Source: DATFVJ01 sp963851085
GTDB taxonomy: Bacteria > Actinomycetota > Actinomycetes > Streptosporangiales > Streptosporangiaceae
NCBI GenBank assembly: GCA_963851085.1
Contig: CAWKNX010000005.1
Coordinates: forward strand, 124,001-188,000
DNA: 64,000 nucleotides
Direction of reading: 5' to 3'
Shown: positions 23,871 to 33,886 of the stretch, piece after piece
Numbering within the stretch: position 1 is the stretch's first letter
Layout of the letters: each line of letters begins with the position of its first letter
Notes under the pieces: model-generated
The model's input: only the letters and a program-made list of their open reading frames with translations
Told to the model about the DNA's origin: nothing
Database searches by the model: none
Made by a program: the position numbers and the translations under genes

Positions 23871-25165
23871 CCGACGACGCACGCCTCGAGGACCTGCTGC
23901 GCACGCTAGCGCCGCAGGTCCTCGGCGCGCTCGTGCGCCGCTGGGGGCAGTTCGACGCCTGCGAGGACGCCGTGCAGGAGGCGCTGCTCGCCGCGGCGGT
24001 GCAGTGGCCCGAGCAAGGCCTGCCGGGCAACCCGCAGGGCTGGCTGGTCGCCGTCGCCACCCGGCGGCTCACCGACGAGATGCGAAGCGATTCCGCCAGA
24101 CGCCGCCGCGAGGGCACGTTCGCGACCACCCCGGGTGACCATCGGGTCGCGCCTGCCGCCGACGAAGAGCAGGCCGGCGGGCACGACGACACCCTGATCC
24201 TGCTGTTCCTTTGCTGCCACCCCGCACTGTCGGCGCCGTCGCAGATCGCGGTGACCCTGCGCGCAGTCGGCGGGCTCACGACCGCCGAGATCGCCCGCGC
24301 CTTCATGGTTCCAGAGGCGACCACGGCGCAGCGCATCAGCCGGGCCAAACAAGGCATTCGCGACAGCGGCAGCCAGTTCACCCTGCCGCCGCCCGCAGAG
24401 CGCGACGAACGGCTGCGGGCCGTGCTGCAGGTGCTGTACCTCATCTTCAACGAGGGCTACACGGCGACTGCCGGAGCCGAGCTCGCCCGCAGTGATCTGA
24501 CCGGTGAAGCGATCCGCCTCACCAGGCTCCTGCACCGTTTGCTGCCCGACGACGGCGAGGTGACCGGCCTGCTCGCCCTGATGCTGCTCACCGAGGCCCG
24601 CCTGGCGGCACGCGCCCGCCCGGACGGATCCCTGGTCCCGCTCGCGGACCAGGACCGCGGCCGGTGGAACCACGAGCTCATCGATGAGGGCGTCGCGCTC
24701 ATCACCGCTGCGCTGGCCCACACCCGTCTCGGCCCGTACCAGCTCCAGGCGGCCATCGCCGCCGTCCACGACGAGGCCGCCCGGGTCGAGGACACCGACT
24801 GGCCCCAGATCCTCGCCCTGTTCAGGCTCCTGGAAACCATCTCCCCTGGCCCAATGGTCACCCTCAACCGCGCCGTCGCCGTTGCCATGGTCCACGGGCC
24901 GCGGGCCGGTCTGGAGCTCGTCGACCGCCTCGAGGCCGACAACCGCCTGGCCCGCCATCACCGCCTGCACGCCGTGCGCGCCCATCTGCTCGAACTCGCG
25001 GGCGACCCCGCCGCCGCCGCGGCGGCGTACCGGACAGCAGCCAGTTACGCCACCAACGTCCCAGAACGGCGATACCTCGAGGCCCGCGCCGCCAGCCGGC
25101 AGGCCCGGGCGAAGGGCCGCCGCGCCAGGCTGGCGGACACCGCGCAGCCGTTAAGAGGGGTGTGA
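23867..25165 (+). CDS. ECF RNA polymerase sigma factor, ECF42-like with long C-terminal extension
   Basis: Sigma-70 family factor of 432 residues. Sigma region 2 is at about residues 10-75 (RRWGQFDACEDAVQEALLAA, WLVAVATRRLTDEMRS). Region 4 at about 130-175 has LTTAEIARAFMVPEATTAQR and RISRAKQGIR. A ~250-residue helical, TPR-like extension follows (LYLIFNEGYTATAGAELARS, LALFRLLETISPGPMVTLNR). This layout and the adjacent DGPF gene match the ECF42 group, in which the C-terminal domain replaces an anti-sigma factor. The GTG start overlaps the preceding stop. Confidence 0.9.
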   Translation: MTDDARLEDLLRTLAPQVLGALVRRWGQFDACEDAVQEALLAAAVQWPEQGLPGNPQGWLVAVATRRLTDEMRSDSARRRREGTFATTPGDHRVAPAADEEQAGGHDDTLILLFLCCHPALSAPSQIAVTLRAVGGLTTAEIARAFMVPEATTAQRISRAKQGIRDSGSQFTLPPPAERDERLRAVLQVLYLIFNEGYTATAGAELARSDLTGEAIRLTRLLHRLLPDDGEVTGLLALMLLTEARLAARARPDGSLVPLADQDRGRWNHELIDEGVALITAALAHTRLGPYQLQAAIAAVHDEAARVEDTDWPQILALFRLLETISPGPMVTLNRAVAVAMVHGPRAGLELVDRLEADNRLARHHRLHAVRAHLLELAGDPAAAAAAYRTAASYATNVPERRYLEARAASRQARAKGRRARLADTAQPLRGV

Positions 25166-25304
25166 GCTTTCCGTCATCTTGCGCGGGTCGCTGAGACGAA
25201 ATCGTTTGTCCAATTGTGTTACCACATGCGAATCCATCGCCTGATCTCACGCTGACGTTGGATTCCGTTGCCGGATGCTAGGTTGATTGATCGGGAGGAC
25301 GCAG

Positions 25305-26528
25305 ATGCGGATCTTGATCGTGGGCGCGGGGGGCGTGGGCAGCGCGGTCGCGGGGATCGCAGCCCGCCGGGATTTCTTCGAGCGGATGGTGGTCGCCGAC
25401 TACGCGCCGGACCGCGCCGAGGCGGCGGTGGAGCGGCTGGCTGACCCGCGGATCAGTGCGGCGCGGCTGGACGCCTCGAACGCGGCCGAGGTCGCCCGAC
25501 TGGTCCGCGACAGCGGTGCCACGCACGTGCTGAACGCGGTCGACCCGCGTTTCGTCCTGCCGGTGTTCAACGGCGCATTCGGTGCGGGCGCGCACTACCT
25601 CGACATGGCGATGTCGCTATCATCACCGCATCCCGTGCGGCCCTACGAACTGTGCGGCGTGAAGCTGGGCGACGAGCAGTTCGCCACGGCGGGCACATGG
25701 GAGAGTGCGGGACGGCTCGCCCTGGTCGGCATGGGCGTCGAGCCAGGCCTGTCGGACGTCTTCGCGCGCTACGCGGCCGACCACCTCTTCAGCGAGATCG
25801 ATGAGCTCGGCACCAGGGACGGCGCGGACCTGGACGTCGACGGCTACGACTTCGCGCCCACGTTCTCGATCTGGACGACGATCGAGGAGTGCCTCAACCC
25901 GCCGGTGATCTGGAGCAGGGACCGGGGCTGGTACACCACCGAGCCCTTCTCCGAGCCGGAGATATTCGACTTCCCCGAGGGCATCGGGCCGGTCGAATGC
26001 GTGAACGTGGAGCACGAGGAGGTGCTCCTGATGCCGCGCTGGATCGAGGCCAGGCGGGTGACCTTCAAGTACGGTCTCGGCGGCGAGTTCATCGACGTGC
26101 TGAAGGCGCTGCGCAAGGTCGGCCTGGACCGCACGCAGAAGGTGAACGTCGGGGGCGCCCAGGTGAGCCCGCGCGACGTGGTCGCTGCCTGCCTGCCCGA
26201 TCCCGCGACGCTCGGCGACCGGATGCACGGCAAGACCTGCGCCGGGCTGTGGGTCACCGGCAACGGCCGCGATCGGCAGCCCAGATCCACCTACCTGTAC
26301 CAGGTCGTGGACAACGAGTGGTCCATGCGAGAGTACGGCTCACAGGCCGTCGTCTGGCAGACCGCCGTGAACCCGGTGGTGGCGATGGAACTGCTCGCAC
26401 TCGGGACCTGGTCCGGTGCGGGTGTCCGCGGCCCGGAAACGTTCGACGCGGTGCCGTTCCTCAATCTGCTCGGGGAGTACGGCGCCCCGTGGGGGATGCG
26501 GGAACAGCCCCCGGCCCAGGCGCGCTGA
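25305..26528 (+). CDS. Saccharopine dehydrogenase family protein
   Basis: NAD(P)-dependent oxidoreductase of 407 residues. The Rossmann motif VGAGGVGSAVAGIAARR begins at residue 5, and VVADYAPDRAE ends the second strand. THVLNAVDPRFVLPVFN and GVEPGLSDVFARYAADHLF are typical of the saccharopine dehydrogenase/carboxynorspermidine synthase group. ATG 25305 has GGGAGG just upstream. A role in lysine or polyamine metabolism is possible, but neighbours give no support. It ends 80 bases before the convergent STAND gene. Confidence 0.85.
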   Translation: MRILIVGAGGVGSAVAGIAARRDFFERMVVADYAPDRAEAAVERLADPRISAARLDASNAAEVARLVRDSGATHVLNAVDPRFVLPVFNGAFGAGAHYLDMAMSLSSPHPVRPYELCGVKLGDEQFATAGTWESAGRLALVGMGVEPGLSDVFARYAADHLFSEIDELGTRDGADLDVDGYDFAPTFSIWTTIEECLNPPVIWSRDRGWYTTEPFSEPEIFDFPEGIGPVECVNVEHEEVLLMPRWIEARRVTFKYGLGGEFIDVLKALRKVGLDRTQKVNVGGAQVSPRDVVAACLPDPATLGDRMHGKTCAGLWVTGNGRDRQPRSTYLYQVVDNEWSMREYGSQAVVWQTAVNPVVAMELLALGTWSGAGVRGPETFDAVPFLNLLGEYGAPWGMREQPPAQAR

Positions 26529-26606
26529 GCGGGCAGGCGGGAAACCAAGGATCATCCCGAACGGCTGCGCGGCAGACCCTGGCCGGCCACCCGCCACACC
26601 TGTGGC

Positions 26607-29600
26607 TCAACCAGCCAGGTGCCCGCGCCGGCAGGGCGGGGCGTAGGCCACGCCGGGAATATACCTGTTCCACTCCGCCCGGGTGAGCGGGTCCCCGGCC
26701 ATCGCGCACAGGGCGGCAGCCACGCGCCCGGGTTCGGTGTGCCACAGCCGCACCGTCCCATCGGTGCTCGCCGCGGCGATAACCCGCCCACCCGCGCCGA
26801 ACACCACTGAGTACACGTGCCCATCAGCTCCGGTCAGATCCGCCGCCTGGACCGGTGCGGAGTCGCCCGAGGTATGCCACAGCCAGACGGTGCCGTCGGT
26901 GACGCCGGCCGCGAGCGTCCGCCCGTCCGGGCTGAACACCAGCGAATACACATACCCGCCCGGGCCGGTGAGCGGGTGGCCCAGCGAGGCTGGGCTCGCC
27001 GGGTCGGCGACATTCCACAGCCGGACGGTCCTGTCGGCGCTTCCCGCGGCAAGCACGCGCCCGTCCGGGCTGAACGTCACCGAGTACACGCGGCCCCGCG
27101 CGCCGGTGAGCGGTGGTGCGAGCGGAGCGGGCGTCGCCGGGTTCGCGACGTTCCACAGCCGGACGGCTTTGTCGGCGCTCGCGGCGGCCAGGACGCGCCC
27201 GTTCGGGCTGAAGGCAGCGGAGAACACGGACGTGCCCGAATCCCTGATCACCGCGAGCGGGCCCGGGTCGCGCGGGTTCGCGACGTTCCACAGCCGCACC
27301 GTACCGTCCGCGTCAGCGGTCGCGAGGGCCGTGCCGTCGCGGCGGAAGGCCACGGAATCGACCGGCCCGTCGGCCGAGGCGCGCAACGGCGGGCCGAGCG
27401 GCACCGGCGTGCCCAGCGCTTCCACGAGCCAGAGCTGGACGGAGCCATTGCCGTATCCCGCCGCGAGCACGCCGCCTTTCGGGCTGAACGCCACGGCGTT
27501 GACGAGGGTGCCGGCTGCGGCGGCGGTGCCGATCCGGGTATGGGTGGCCGTGTCCCACAGCGTGAGATCATCGGCGCCGACCGCGAGTGTGCGGCCATCA
27601 GGGCTGAACGACACGCTGTTGACCGGGCTGTCCGCGTCGAGCACGGGGGGCGGCACCGGCCAGAGCCGTACGGTGCCGTCCGCGGCGCCAGTGACCACGT
27701 CGCCGGTGCCGTCCCAGGCGAGCGACGTCACGGGCAGCGGGTGCGGCAGCCTGAAGATGACGGCGCTCGTCGCCACGTTCCACCCGAGCGCCATGTCGTC
27801 GCCGCTTCCCGCTGCGAGCACCCGTCCGTCCGGGCTGAAGGCCACCGCGTGGACCCAGCTGGCCGCGCCGGTGAGCGGTGTGCGCGCACGCACCGGCCGC
27901 GCCGGATCGGCGACGTTCCAGAGCCACACGTCGCCGTCCTGGCTGCCGACGGCCAGCGTGTGGCCGTCGGGGCTGAACGCGATCGCGTCCGCGGCGGCGG
28001 GCCCGGCGAGCGGGCCGCCGGGCGCCAGCGGCCGGCCAAGTGCAACCGGCGCCACGTGAGCGCCGGATCGGGCCAGGTGCCACAAGCGGACGCTGCCGTC
28101 TGCGCTGCCCGCGGCGAGTGTCGCGCCGTCCCGGCTGAACGCGACCGATTCCACCGCACCGCCGTGCCCGGTCAGCGTCGGAGTGGCCGGGGCCGGCCAG
28201 GGCCGGCCATATCCCATAAGCGCACGGTGCCATCGGCGCTCCCGGCCGCGAGCACCCTGCCGTCACGGCTGAACGCGAGGCTGTACACGGCATTCGCAGG
28301 CCCGGTCAGCGGTGGCCCGTCCTGGCGCGGCCTGCGCGGGTCGGCGGTGTCCCACAGCCGGATCCTGTCGTCCGCGCCCGCGGCGGCGAGCAGCCGTCCG
28401 CCCGGCCCGAACACGGCGGCGTAGATCGCGGCCGGCAGCCGTGCGACGGGCGGCCCGAACGGGGACGGCAGCCCCGGCCGTGCCACATCCCACAGGCGCA
28501 GCGACCCGTCGTCTGCCCCGACCGCGAGAACCGTGCGGTCGGGGCTCAGCGCGACGGCCTGCACGGCGCCGGCCGAATCGAGCAGCCGCGCGGCCTGTGG
28601 CGCGCCCGATGATTCGAGGAGGCTCGACAGGGCGGGGGCGGTGGGGGAGAGCCGGTAGGCGGCCAGGCTCAGTTGCGCGGCGACGGAGACGTCGTCGCCA
28701 CGGACCTCGCTGGCCTCGGCGGCCGCCTCGCGCGAGTAGGCCTTGTCGAGCGCCGAGCGGGCTGCCTCGCGCCGTTCGAACGCGTAACCGGCCAGCGCGA
28801 CGGTCGCGAGCACCGCAGCGCCCAGCGCCGCCACGAGGCGCCGCGGCTGGCGGGTGCGGCGCCGTTCCGCGTCACGCTCGGCCCGCTCGTTGGCGATTCC
28901 CGCGTCGAGGAATTCCTGCTCGAGCCGGCTGAGGCCGACCCGGCTGGCCAGGTCGGCCGCCGAGTCCCTCGCGATGGCGAGGGGGCCACCCCGCAGCAGG
29001 CCGGTGGTGTCGCGGCCGCCGTCGCGCCACGCGCGGGCCGCCTCGGTGATCCGGCGGCGCACGCGCAGCCATTCACGGTCCTCGTCGATCCACGCGCGCA
29101 GCCGGGGCCAGGCGGTGAGCAGCGCCTCGTGAGTGATCTCCGCGGCGTAGGCATCGACCGTGATCAAGCGCTGCGCCACGAAGGTCGTGAGCACGCCCGC
29201 GTCATCGCCGGCGCGCGCCTCCTCAATGGGGATGCGGCGCCGGACGGTTACGCCGTCGGTGACCTGGACAAGACGAAGGAAGAGTCGGCGGGCGTCGCCG
29301 CGCTGTTCGGCCGCAAGCTCGCTGAAGGCGGCTTCGGCGGTGCGGGCGATCGCGTCGCGGATGCCGCCGCCTTCCTTGTACGCGGCGACGGTGAGCAGCC
29401 CGCCACGCAACCGCTCCCAGGCCGTGAGCAGTGCATCGGATAGCAGCGGCAGCGCCCCCGCCTCGTGCGCCGCGCCTGGCGGGCCCCGATGCGCCGCCGG
29501 CGCGAGATCGCGCAGCAGCAGTTCGACCAGCCCGTCCTCGACGTTCAGCCTGGCCACGCGGGCCGGCTGGATGATCGCGTCGCGTAGCTCTGCCTCGCTC

Positions 29601-30686
29601 ATGGGGCCCACCACGACCTGGCGTTCCTGCAGGGCCGCAGCGAGTCGCGGGTACGTGAGCGCGCGGCCGTAGAAGTCGGCACGCAGGCCGAGCACGACAA
29701 GCGCGGGCAGCCGGAGCGCGCAAAGCGCCGAGATGAACGCCTGCCTCTCGGCTTCGTCCTCGCAGTCGGCGAAGATCTCCTCGAACTGGTCCACGATGAC
29801 GGCAAGGCCGGGCAGGCCGGATCCTGCCCGCGAGGTCCGCGCTGCGCGAGGGATCCGCGCGCAATGTGGCCTCGGCCGCTTCCGCGTCATCAGGCACGAG
29901 GTGGCAGGCAAGTGCGCGAAGCGGGCGTGATCCCGGGCTGAAGAGCAACAGGCGCGGTCCGGCCGCGCCCACGCGGGAGCGGCTGCGCGCGCGCAGAGCC
30001 GGAATCAGCCCGGCGCGCAATAACGACGACTTGCCCGCGCCGGACGCCCCGACCACGACAAGCGGGACGTTACCTACCCCACTGAATTCACCGGCTTTGC
30101 CGGCTTCACCAGTGGCGCCGCCTCGATGGGCCGCACGGCCTTCATTGCCCCCATTGCCCGTGCGGGCACCATTGCCCGTGCTCACTCCGTTGCCCGTGGT
30201 TGCCCCGTTGGCGCTGTCCGCTCTGCTCGCCCTGCCTGCTCCACGGCCGCCCGTGTCTGCCGAGCGGTCGGCGGCCAGGTCCACGAGCAGCCGGGTCAGG
30301 TCGCCGCGGCCGAAGAACCACTGCGCGTCCTCGGCCTGGAAGCTCGCCAGACCGCGATAGGGCGCCGGGGCGCCCGCAGGCCGCCGGCCCGGGGCCCTGC
30401 GGGCCCGCGCCAGTGCGTCCATCCACTGCGCGACGGCCGCGGGATCGGTCTCGCCGCACGCCGCGAGAATCCCTTGCAGCAGGGGCCTGGCCGAAGCCTG
30501 CGGCAGATGGCTGCCGGTGAAATAGTCGCCAGCGGTGCTCGGCGGGATGCCTGCCTCCGCGGCCACCTGCCTGATCGTTTTGCCGGCCTGCTCCCTTAGT
30601 CGCGTGAGTTCCCTGCCAAAGTCGTGCTGGTTGGCGATGCGCGCGGGATCGGGCCGCCCAGCAAGACCTGAGCTGTCGTCCGCCAC
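26607..30686 (-). CDS. Giant HTH - STAND NTPase - WD40 repeat protein, two frameshifts
   Basis: One gene of about 1,360 codons read in three successive frames. Part 1 (30686 to ~29835): XRE helix-turn-helix (REQAGKTIRQVAAEAGIPPS), a TGNG-rich linker and Walker A GASGAGKSSLLRAG. Part 2 (~29835 to ~28195): Walker B LAVIVDQFEEIF, the STAND winged-helix region (HEALLTAWPRLRAWIDEDRE), one membrane helix (LVAALGAAVLATVALAGYAF) and three WD40 blades. Part 3 (to 26607): eleven more blades. Fourteen WD40 repeats would make two seven-bladed propellers. Such proteins are signal-responsive NTPases proposed to act in signalling or antiphage defence. Each break is repaired by a one-base change. The GTG start follows GGGG. 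Confidence 0.85.
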
Positions 30687-30862
30687 GGTCTTTCCCCCAA
30701 AGCCCCCGGGTCAGTCTGTCAATCAGGACTGTACGCCTAGTGTCCAGTGAAATGCGGTGAGTTAGTGACGGATGTTCCATCAAAGCGTAGCCGTGTCCGA
30801 GGTTGTCCGGGGAGTGGCCTGGCTATTCCGGGTAATCCGGTTCAGACGGCACACTGACCAAA

Positions 30863-30897
30863 TCAGCGAAGGCCCGGGTGCCACGGGCCTTCGCTGA
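30863..30897. terminator. Perfect 14-bp hairpin
   Basis: TCAGCGAAGGCCCG (30863-30876) pairs with CGGGCCTTCGCTGA (30884-30897) around a 7-base loop. There is no T run on either side, so it may be a rho-independent-like terminator of the high-GC type or a structured RNA element in the leader region of the STAND gene. Confidence 0.5.
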
Positions 30898-31220
30898 CCT
30901 AAGGCTCAGGGGAGCGTCGCATAGGGGGCCGCTCCCGATAAGGAGCCGGGGATGGGCCGGGGGATGGGCCGGGGGATGGGGGAGTTCGGCGGATGTCAGG
31001 TTTGTTCATCTTCGCCGTCTCGGCTGGGTTCGGTTACCTGCTTCTCGCTGTGCGTGCACCCTTACCCCCGATGCGATTCGCGCAAGGGCGCCGGACGCCA
31101 CCGGGCCGCGGTGTACGGCTACGCCACCCGCGTGTGCGGGACCTGCGGCGGGAACGGCAGCAGTTACGCCTGGGTGTCCGCTTACTCCTGGGCGGTACGG
31201 AGAAAAAGTAAAGAAAAAGC

Positions 31221-31245
31221 TAAGGCGCGGCAGAAACGCGCCTTA
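31221..31245 (-). terminator. Hairpin followed by U-rich tract on minus strand
   Basis: TAAGGCGCG (31221-31229) pairs with CGCGCCTTA (31237-31245). Read on the minus strand the hairpin is followed by GCTTTTTCTTTACTTTTTC, the pattern of an intrinsic terminator. No minus-strand gene is recognised immediately upstream of it, which raises the possibility of an unannotated small RNA between 31250 and 31590. Confidence 0.55.
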
Positions 31246-31337
31246 TGGCGATTTCGGTCTGAGCGGCGCCTGCCGGGGCGGCGCCGTGGGATGACGATCG
31301 CGCACGCCGCTGGACATGGGCCGCGCGCCTGAAGCGC

Positions 31338-31386
31338 TCACCTCGTCCTCGCCGGGCCGCTGCGCAAGCCGGCGAGGACGAGGTGA
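31338..31386. terminator. Perfect 18-bp hairpin
   Basis: TCACCTCGTCCTCGCCGG (31338-31355) pairs without mismatch with CCGGCGAGGACGAGGTGA (31369-31386), loop 13 bases. It stands about 200 bases upstream of the ATP-grasp gene. There is no T tract. It could terminate transcription in either direction or be a structured transcript. Confidence 0.55.
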
Positions 31387-31589
31387 CAGCGGGTCCGCGT
31401 GAGTGACGCGGTGGCGGGCACGAGGCACGCGCGGCCATAATCTGCCCATGGGCTTGCGGCGGTGGGTCAAGGGCAACCACATGAGCGATCCGGCGCGGGG
31501 CACGCTGCGGGTGAGGGCAGGCATCATCTTGGCGCCTTCGCCCCAGGGCGCGCGGCGACCGGCGGTCGCGCGATTGTGGTGACGCGGTG

Positions 31590-32561
31590 ATGATCCATGT
31601 GATCCACGAGAATCCTGACTGGTACGCGCCGCTCGCCGCCGCCTTCGACGCCGAGGGTGTGCCGCACGAGGAGTGGCTGCTCGACGGCGGGCTGCTCGAT
31701 CTCGGCTCGGCGCCGCCGAGCGGCGTGTTCTGGTCCAGGATGAGCGCCTCCGCACACACCCGGGGCCACGTGCTGGCCAAGGACTTCACGCGTGGCGTGC
31801 TGTGCTGGCTTGAGTCGCACGGCCGCCGTGTCGTGAACGGGCGCGGAGTGCTCGAGCTTGAGATGAGCAAGATGGACCAGTTGACCGCGTTGCGCGCGGC
31901 GGGATTCGACGTGCCGCGCACGGTGGCCGTCGCGGGCCGCAGCGATCTGATTCCCGCGGCGGGCAAGCTGCATGTCCCATTCATCAGCAAGCACAATCAG
32001 GGCGGCAAGGGCCTGGGCGTGCGGCGATTCGACAGCCATGAAGAGTTCACCGAGTACGTCCTGTCCGCCGGCTACCCGGCCCCGGCGGACGGGATCACGC
32101 TCCTTCAGGAGTACGTGCAGGCCGCGGAGCCGTTCATTACCCGGGTGGAAGTCGTGGGCGGTGAGTTCGTGTACGCCATCACCGCGGACACCCGCGGCGG
32201 CTTCGAGCTTTGTCCTGCCGATGCCTGCGCCAGCGAGCCGCCTGGCACGGCCGGGGCGCTGAACGGGGCCCTGGACGCGGCGGCGGACGGTCCGGCGGCG
32301 CCAGGTCTGTTCGCACTCCGCGAGGGGTTCGATCATCCGATCGTCGGCGGGTATCTGAACTTCGCCCGCGCGAACGGTATCGAGATCGCCGGCTTCGAGT
32401 TCATCGAGTCGGCCGACGGCCGGCTTGTGACCTACGACGTGAACACGACCACGAACTACAACGCGGCGATCGAGGCCGCCGCCCCGCGGCCGGCCCTGCG
32501 GCAGGTCGCGAGGTTCCTCGGGCGCCTGCTGACGGAGCAGGCAGCGAAGGGATCGCGCTGA
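31590..32561 (+). CDS. RimK-like ATP-grasp ligase (323 aa)
   Basis: ATP-grasp enzyme that would join a carboxylate to an amine or similar nucleophile through an acyl-phosphate. ATP-binding segments are MSKMDQLTALRAAGFDVPRT, VPFISKHNQGGKGLGVRRF (nucleotide-binding Lys and Gly-rich loop), LLQEYVQAAEPFITRVEVV and the Mg2+-binding end FEFIESADGRLVTYDVNTTT with Asp and Asn ligands. The partner substrate is unknown. Codon 31590 ATG is preceded by an in-frame GTG at 31587. The stop overlaps the start of the next gene as TGATG, so it is translationally coupled to the flavin monooxygenase remnant. Confidence 0.85.
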   Translation: MIHVIHENPDWYAPLAAAFDAEGVPHEEWLLDGGLLDLGSAPPSGVFWSRMSASAHTRGHVLAKDFTRGVLCWLESHGRRVVNGRGVLELEMSKMDQLTALRAAGFDVPRTVAVAGRSDLIPAAGKLHVPFISKHNQGGKGLGVRRFDSHEEFTEYVLSAGYPAPADGITLLQEYVQAAEPFITRVEVVGGEFVYAITADTRGGFELCPADACASEPPGTAGALNGALDAAADGPAAPGLFALREGFDHPIVGGYLNFARANGIEIAGFEFIESADGRLVTYDVNTTTNYNAAIEAAAPRPALRQVARFLGRLLTEQAAKGSR

Positions 32562-33026
32562 TGCGTTTCGGCTACTGGATGCCGGTATTCGGTGGCTGGC
32601 TGCGCAATGTGCGAGACGAGGGTATGAGCATCGCCTGGCCGTACATCAGGGATCTCGCGGAGGAAAGCGAGCGGCAAGGTCTCGGGCTATGTGATCTGCC
32701 GCGACACCGAAGCGCAGGCGCGGGCCGAACTCGAGCGCATCCTCGACGTCACGTCGTCGCCAGAGGCCTACGCCTCATATCAGGACTTCCTCGAAGGATC
32801 ACAGCTCGAATCGCGGGTATCGATCGAGGAGTACAGCGTCTCCAACCCGGGACTTCGCACCGGGCTCGTCGGCACACCGGAGCAGATCATCGAACGGCTC
32901 CGCGCCTACGAACAGGCCGGAGTGGGCCTCATGCTGCTCCAGTTCTCGCCACAGCGCGAGGAGATGGCGCGCTTTGGCAGCGACGTCATCCGCCGCTACC
33001 CGGGCCACAGCGCCGCACCATTATGA
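32561..33026 (+). pseudogene. LLM-class flavin monooxygenase with large internal deletion
   Basis: The N-terminus MRFGYWMPVFGGWLRNVRDE through YIRDLAEESERQGLG is that of SsuD-like, FMN-dependent monooxygenases. It is joined near 32675-32685 directly to a C-terminal part GYVICRDTEAQARAELERIL through GTPEQIIERLRAYEQAGVG. An intact enzyme is about 330-380 residues, so roughly 200 central residues, including most of the barrel, are missing. The two parts are also in different frames. The start is coupled to the ATP-grasp gene. It cannot be functional as read. Confidence 0.8.
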
Positions 33027-33104
33027 CGGTGCTGGGATTGGCGTCATTCGACGGAGAATCCGCCGCGATCATGGGAATGCTACGACGGTGGGTGAGAGTG
33101 GAAC

Positions 33105-33859
33105 GTGCTTACCTGGTGGCTCGCGCGAACAGAACAGCAGCTGCCCCCAGCCGCCCACGGGCGCCTGGCTGACCGACGCCGAGCGCAGCCGGGCCGGCCA
33201 GGCTCCCCTACACCAAGCGGCGGACGGATTTCCTGCTCGGCCGATGGACGCTCAAGCTCGCCGTGGCGCGGCGTCCTCGGCTGGCCGGACGAGCCGCCCG
33301 CGCTGGCGCGGATCGAGGGGCGCACGGCGCCAGACGGCGCGCCGGAACTGCTACGTTGACGGCCAGCGCGCCGCCCGCGGGGTCTCGCTGAGCGACCGGG
33401 CGGGCTGCGCCGTCTGCCTGGTAACCGCCGAGCCCGCCGATGTCGGCTGCGATATCGAGATCGTGGAACCGCGCAGCGCCGCGTTCGTCCGCGATTACCT
33501 GACCGAGCGCGAGGCGCGGTTCGTGGAGGCGGCCGGCGAGGCGCGCGACATGGCCGCCAACCTGTTCTGGTCGGCGAAGGAGAGCGCGCTCAAGGTGCTG
33601 CGGACCGGCCTGCGGCGGGACACCCGCTCGGTCGAGGTGACCGTGGCGGACCTGCGGCCGCCGGAATTCACCTGGTCGCCGCTCGAGGTCCGCACCGTCG
33701 AGGGCCCCGTCTTCCCCGGCTGGTGGCGGCGAAGCGGGCCGTTCCTCTTCACCGTCTGCGCGCGCGGCGACGGGCCCGGCCCCCGCCGCGCTGGAGGCCG
33801 CCTCACCACTGGACGAGGCGTTGCCGTCGCACAGATGGCTGGACCGCCCGCGCGCATAG
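33105..33859 (+). CDS. 4'-phosphopantetheinyl transferase (Sfp-type), several frameshifts
   Basis: Enzyme that attaches phosphopantetheine from CoA to carrier proteins. The start LTWWLARTEQQLPPA is in one frame. RTDFLLGRWTLKLAVARR-like and LGWPDEPPALARIEGR pieces follow in others. The long in-frame core contains LSDRAGCAVC, the Mg2+-binding VGCDIEIVEPRS and the WSAKESALKVLRTGLRRDTR motif (W..KES..K). After ~33785 another shift gives AALEAASPLDEAL and SHRWLDRPRA before TAG at 33857. At least four one-base changes are needed. It is convergent with the carboxylase/synthase operon and is the obvious activator of its carrier domains. Confidence 0.8.
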
Positions 33860-33886
33860 GCGGTGGGCGGCCGACCCGTTCACCGC

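Larger units (their letters stand above)
30687..31589. other. 900-base gene-poor region with three strong hairpins
   Basis: Between the STAND gene (minus) and the ATP-grasp gene (plus) no convincing protein gene is visible. It contains three perfect inverted repeats (30863-30897, 31221-31245, 31338-31386), a GGGGATGGGCC triplet repeat at about 30949-30980 and an A-rich tract at 31199-31220. An open frame at 30952-31332 holds a CGTCGGNG motif but lacks a ribosome site. A non-coding RNA is possible. Confidence 0.5.

Noticed and set aside
23109..23882. 257-codon minus-strand open frame across the VOC and YCII genes
   Set aside because: The plus-strand genes have ribosome sites and family motifs; the antisense frame has neither.
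30952..31332. Open frame with a CGTCGGNG motif as a real zinc protein gene
   Set aside because: No ribosome site, a Gly/Met-rich start made by a DNA repeat, and overlap with a terminator-like hairpin make it unconvincing.
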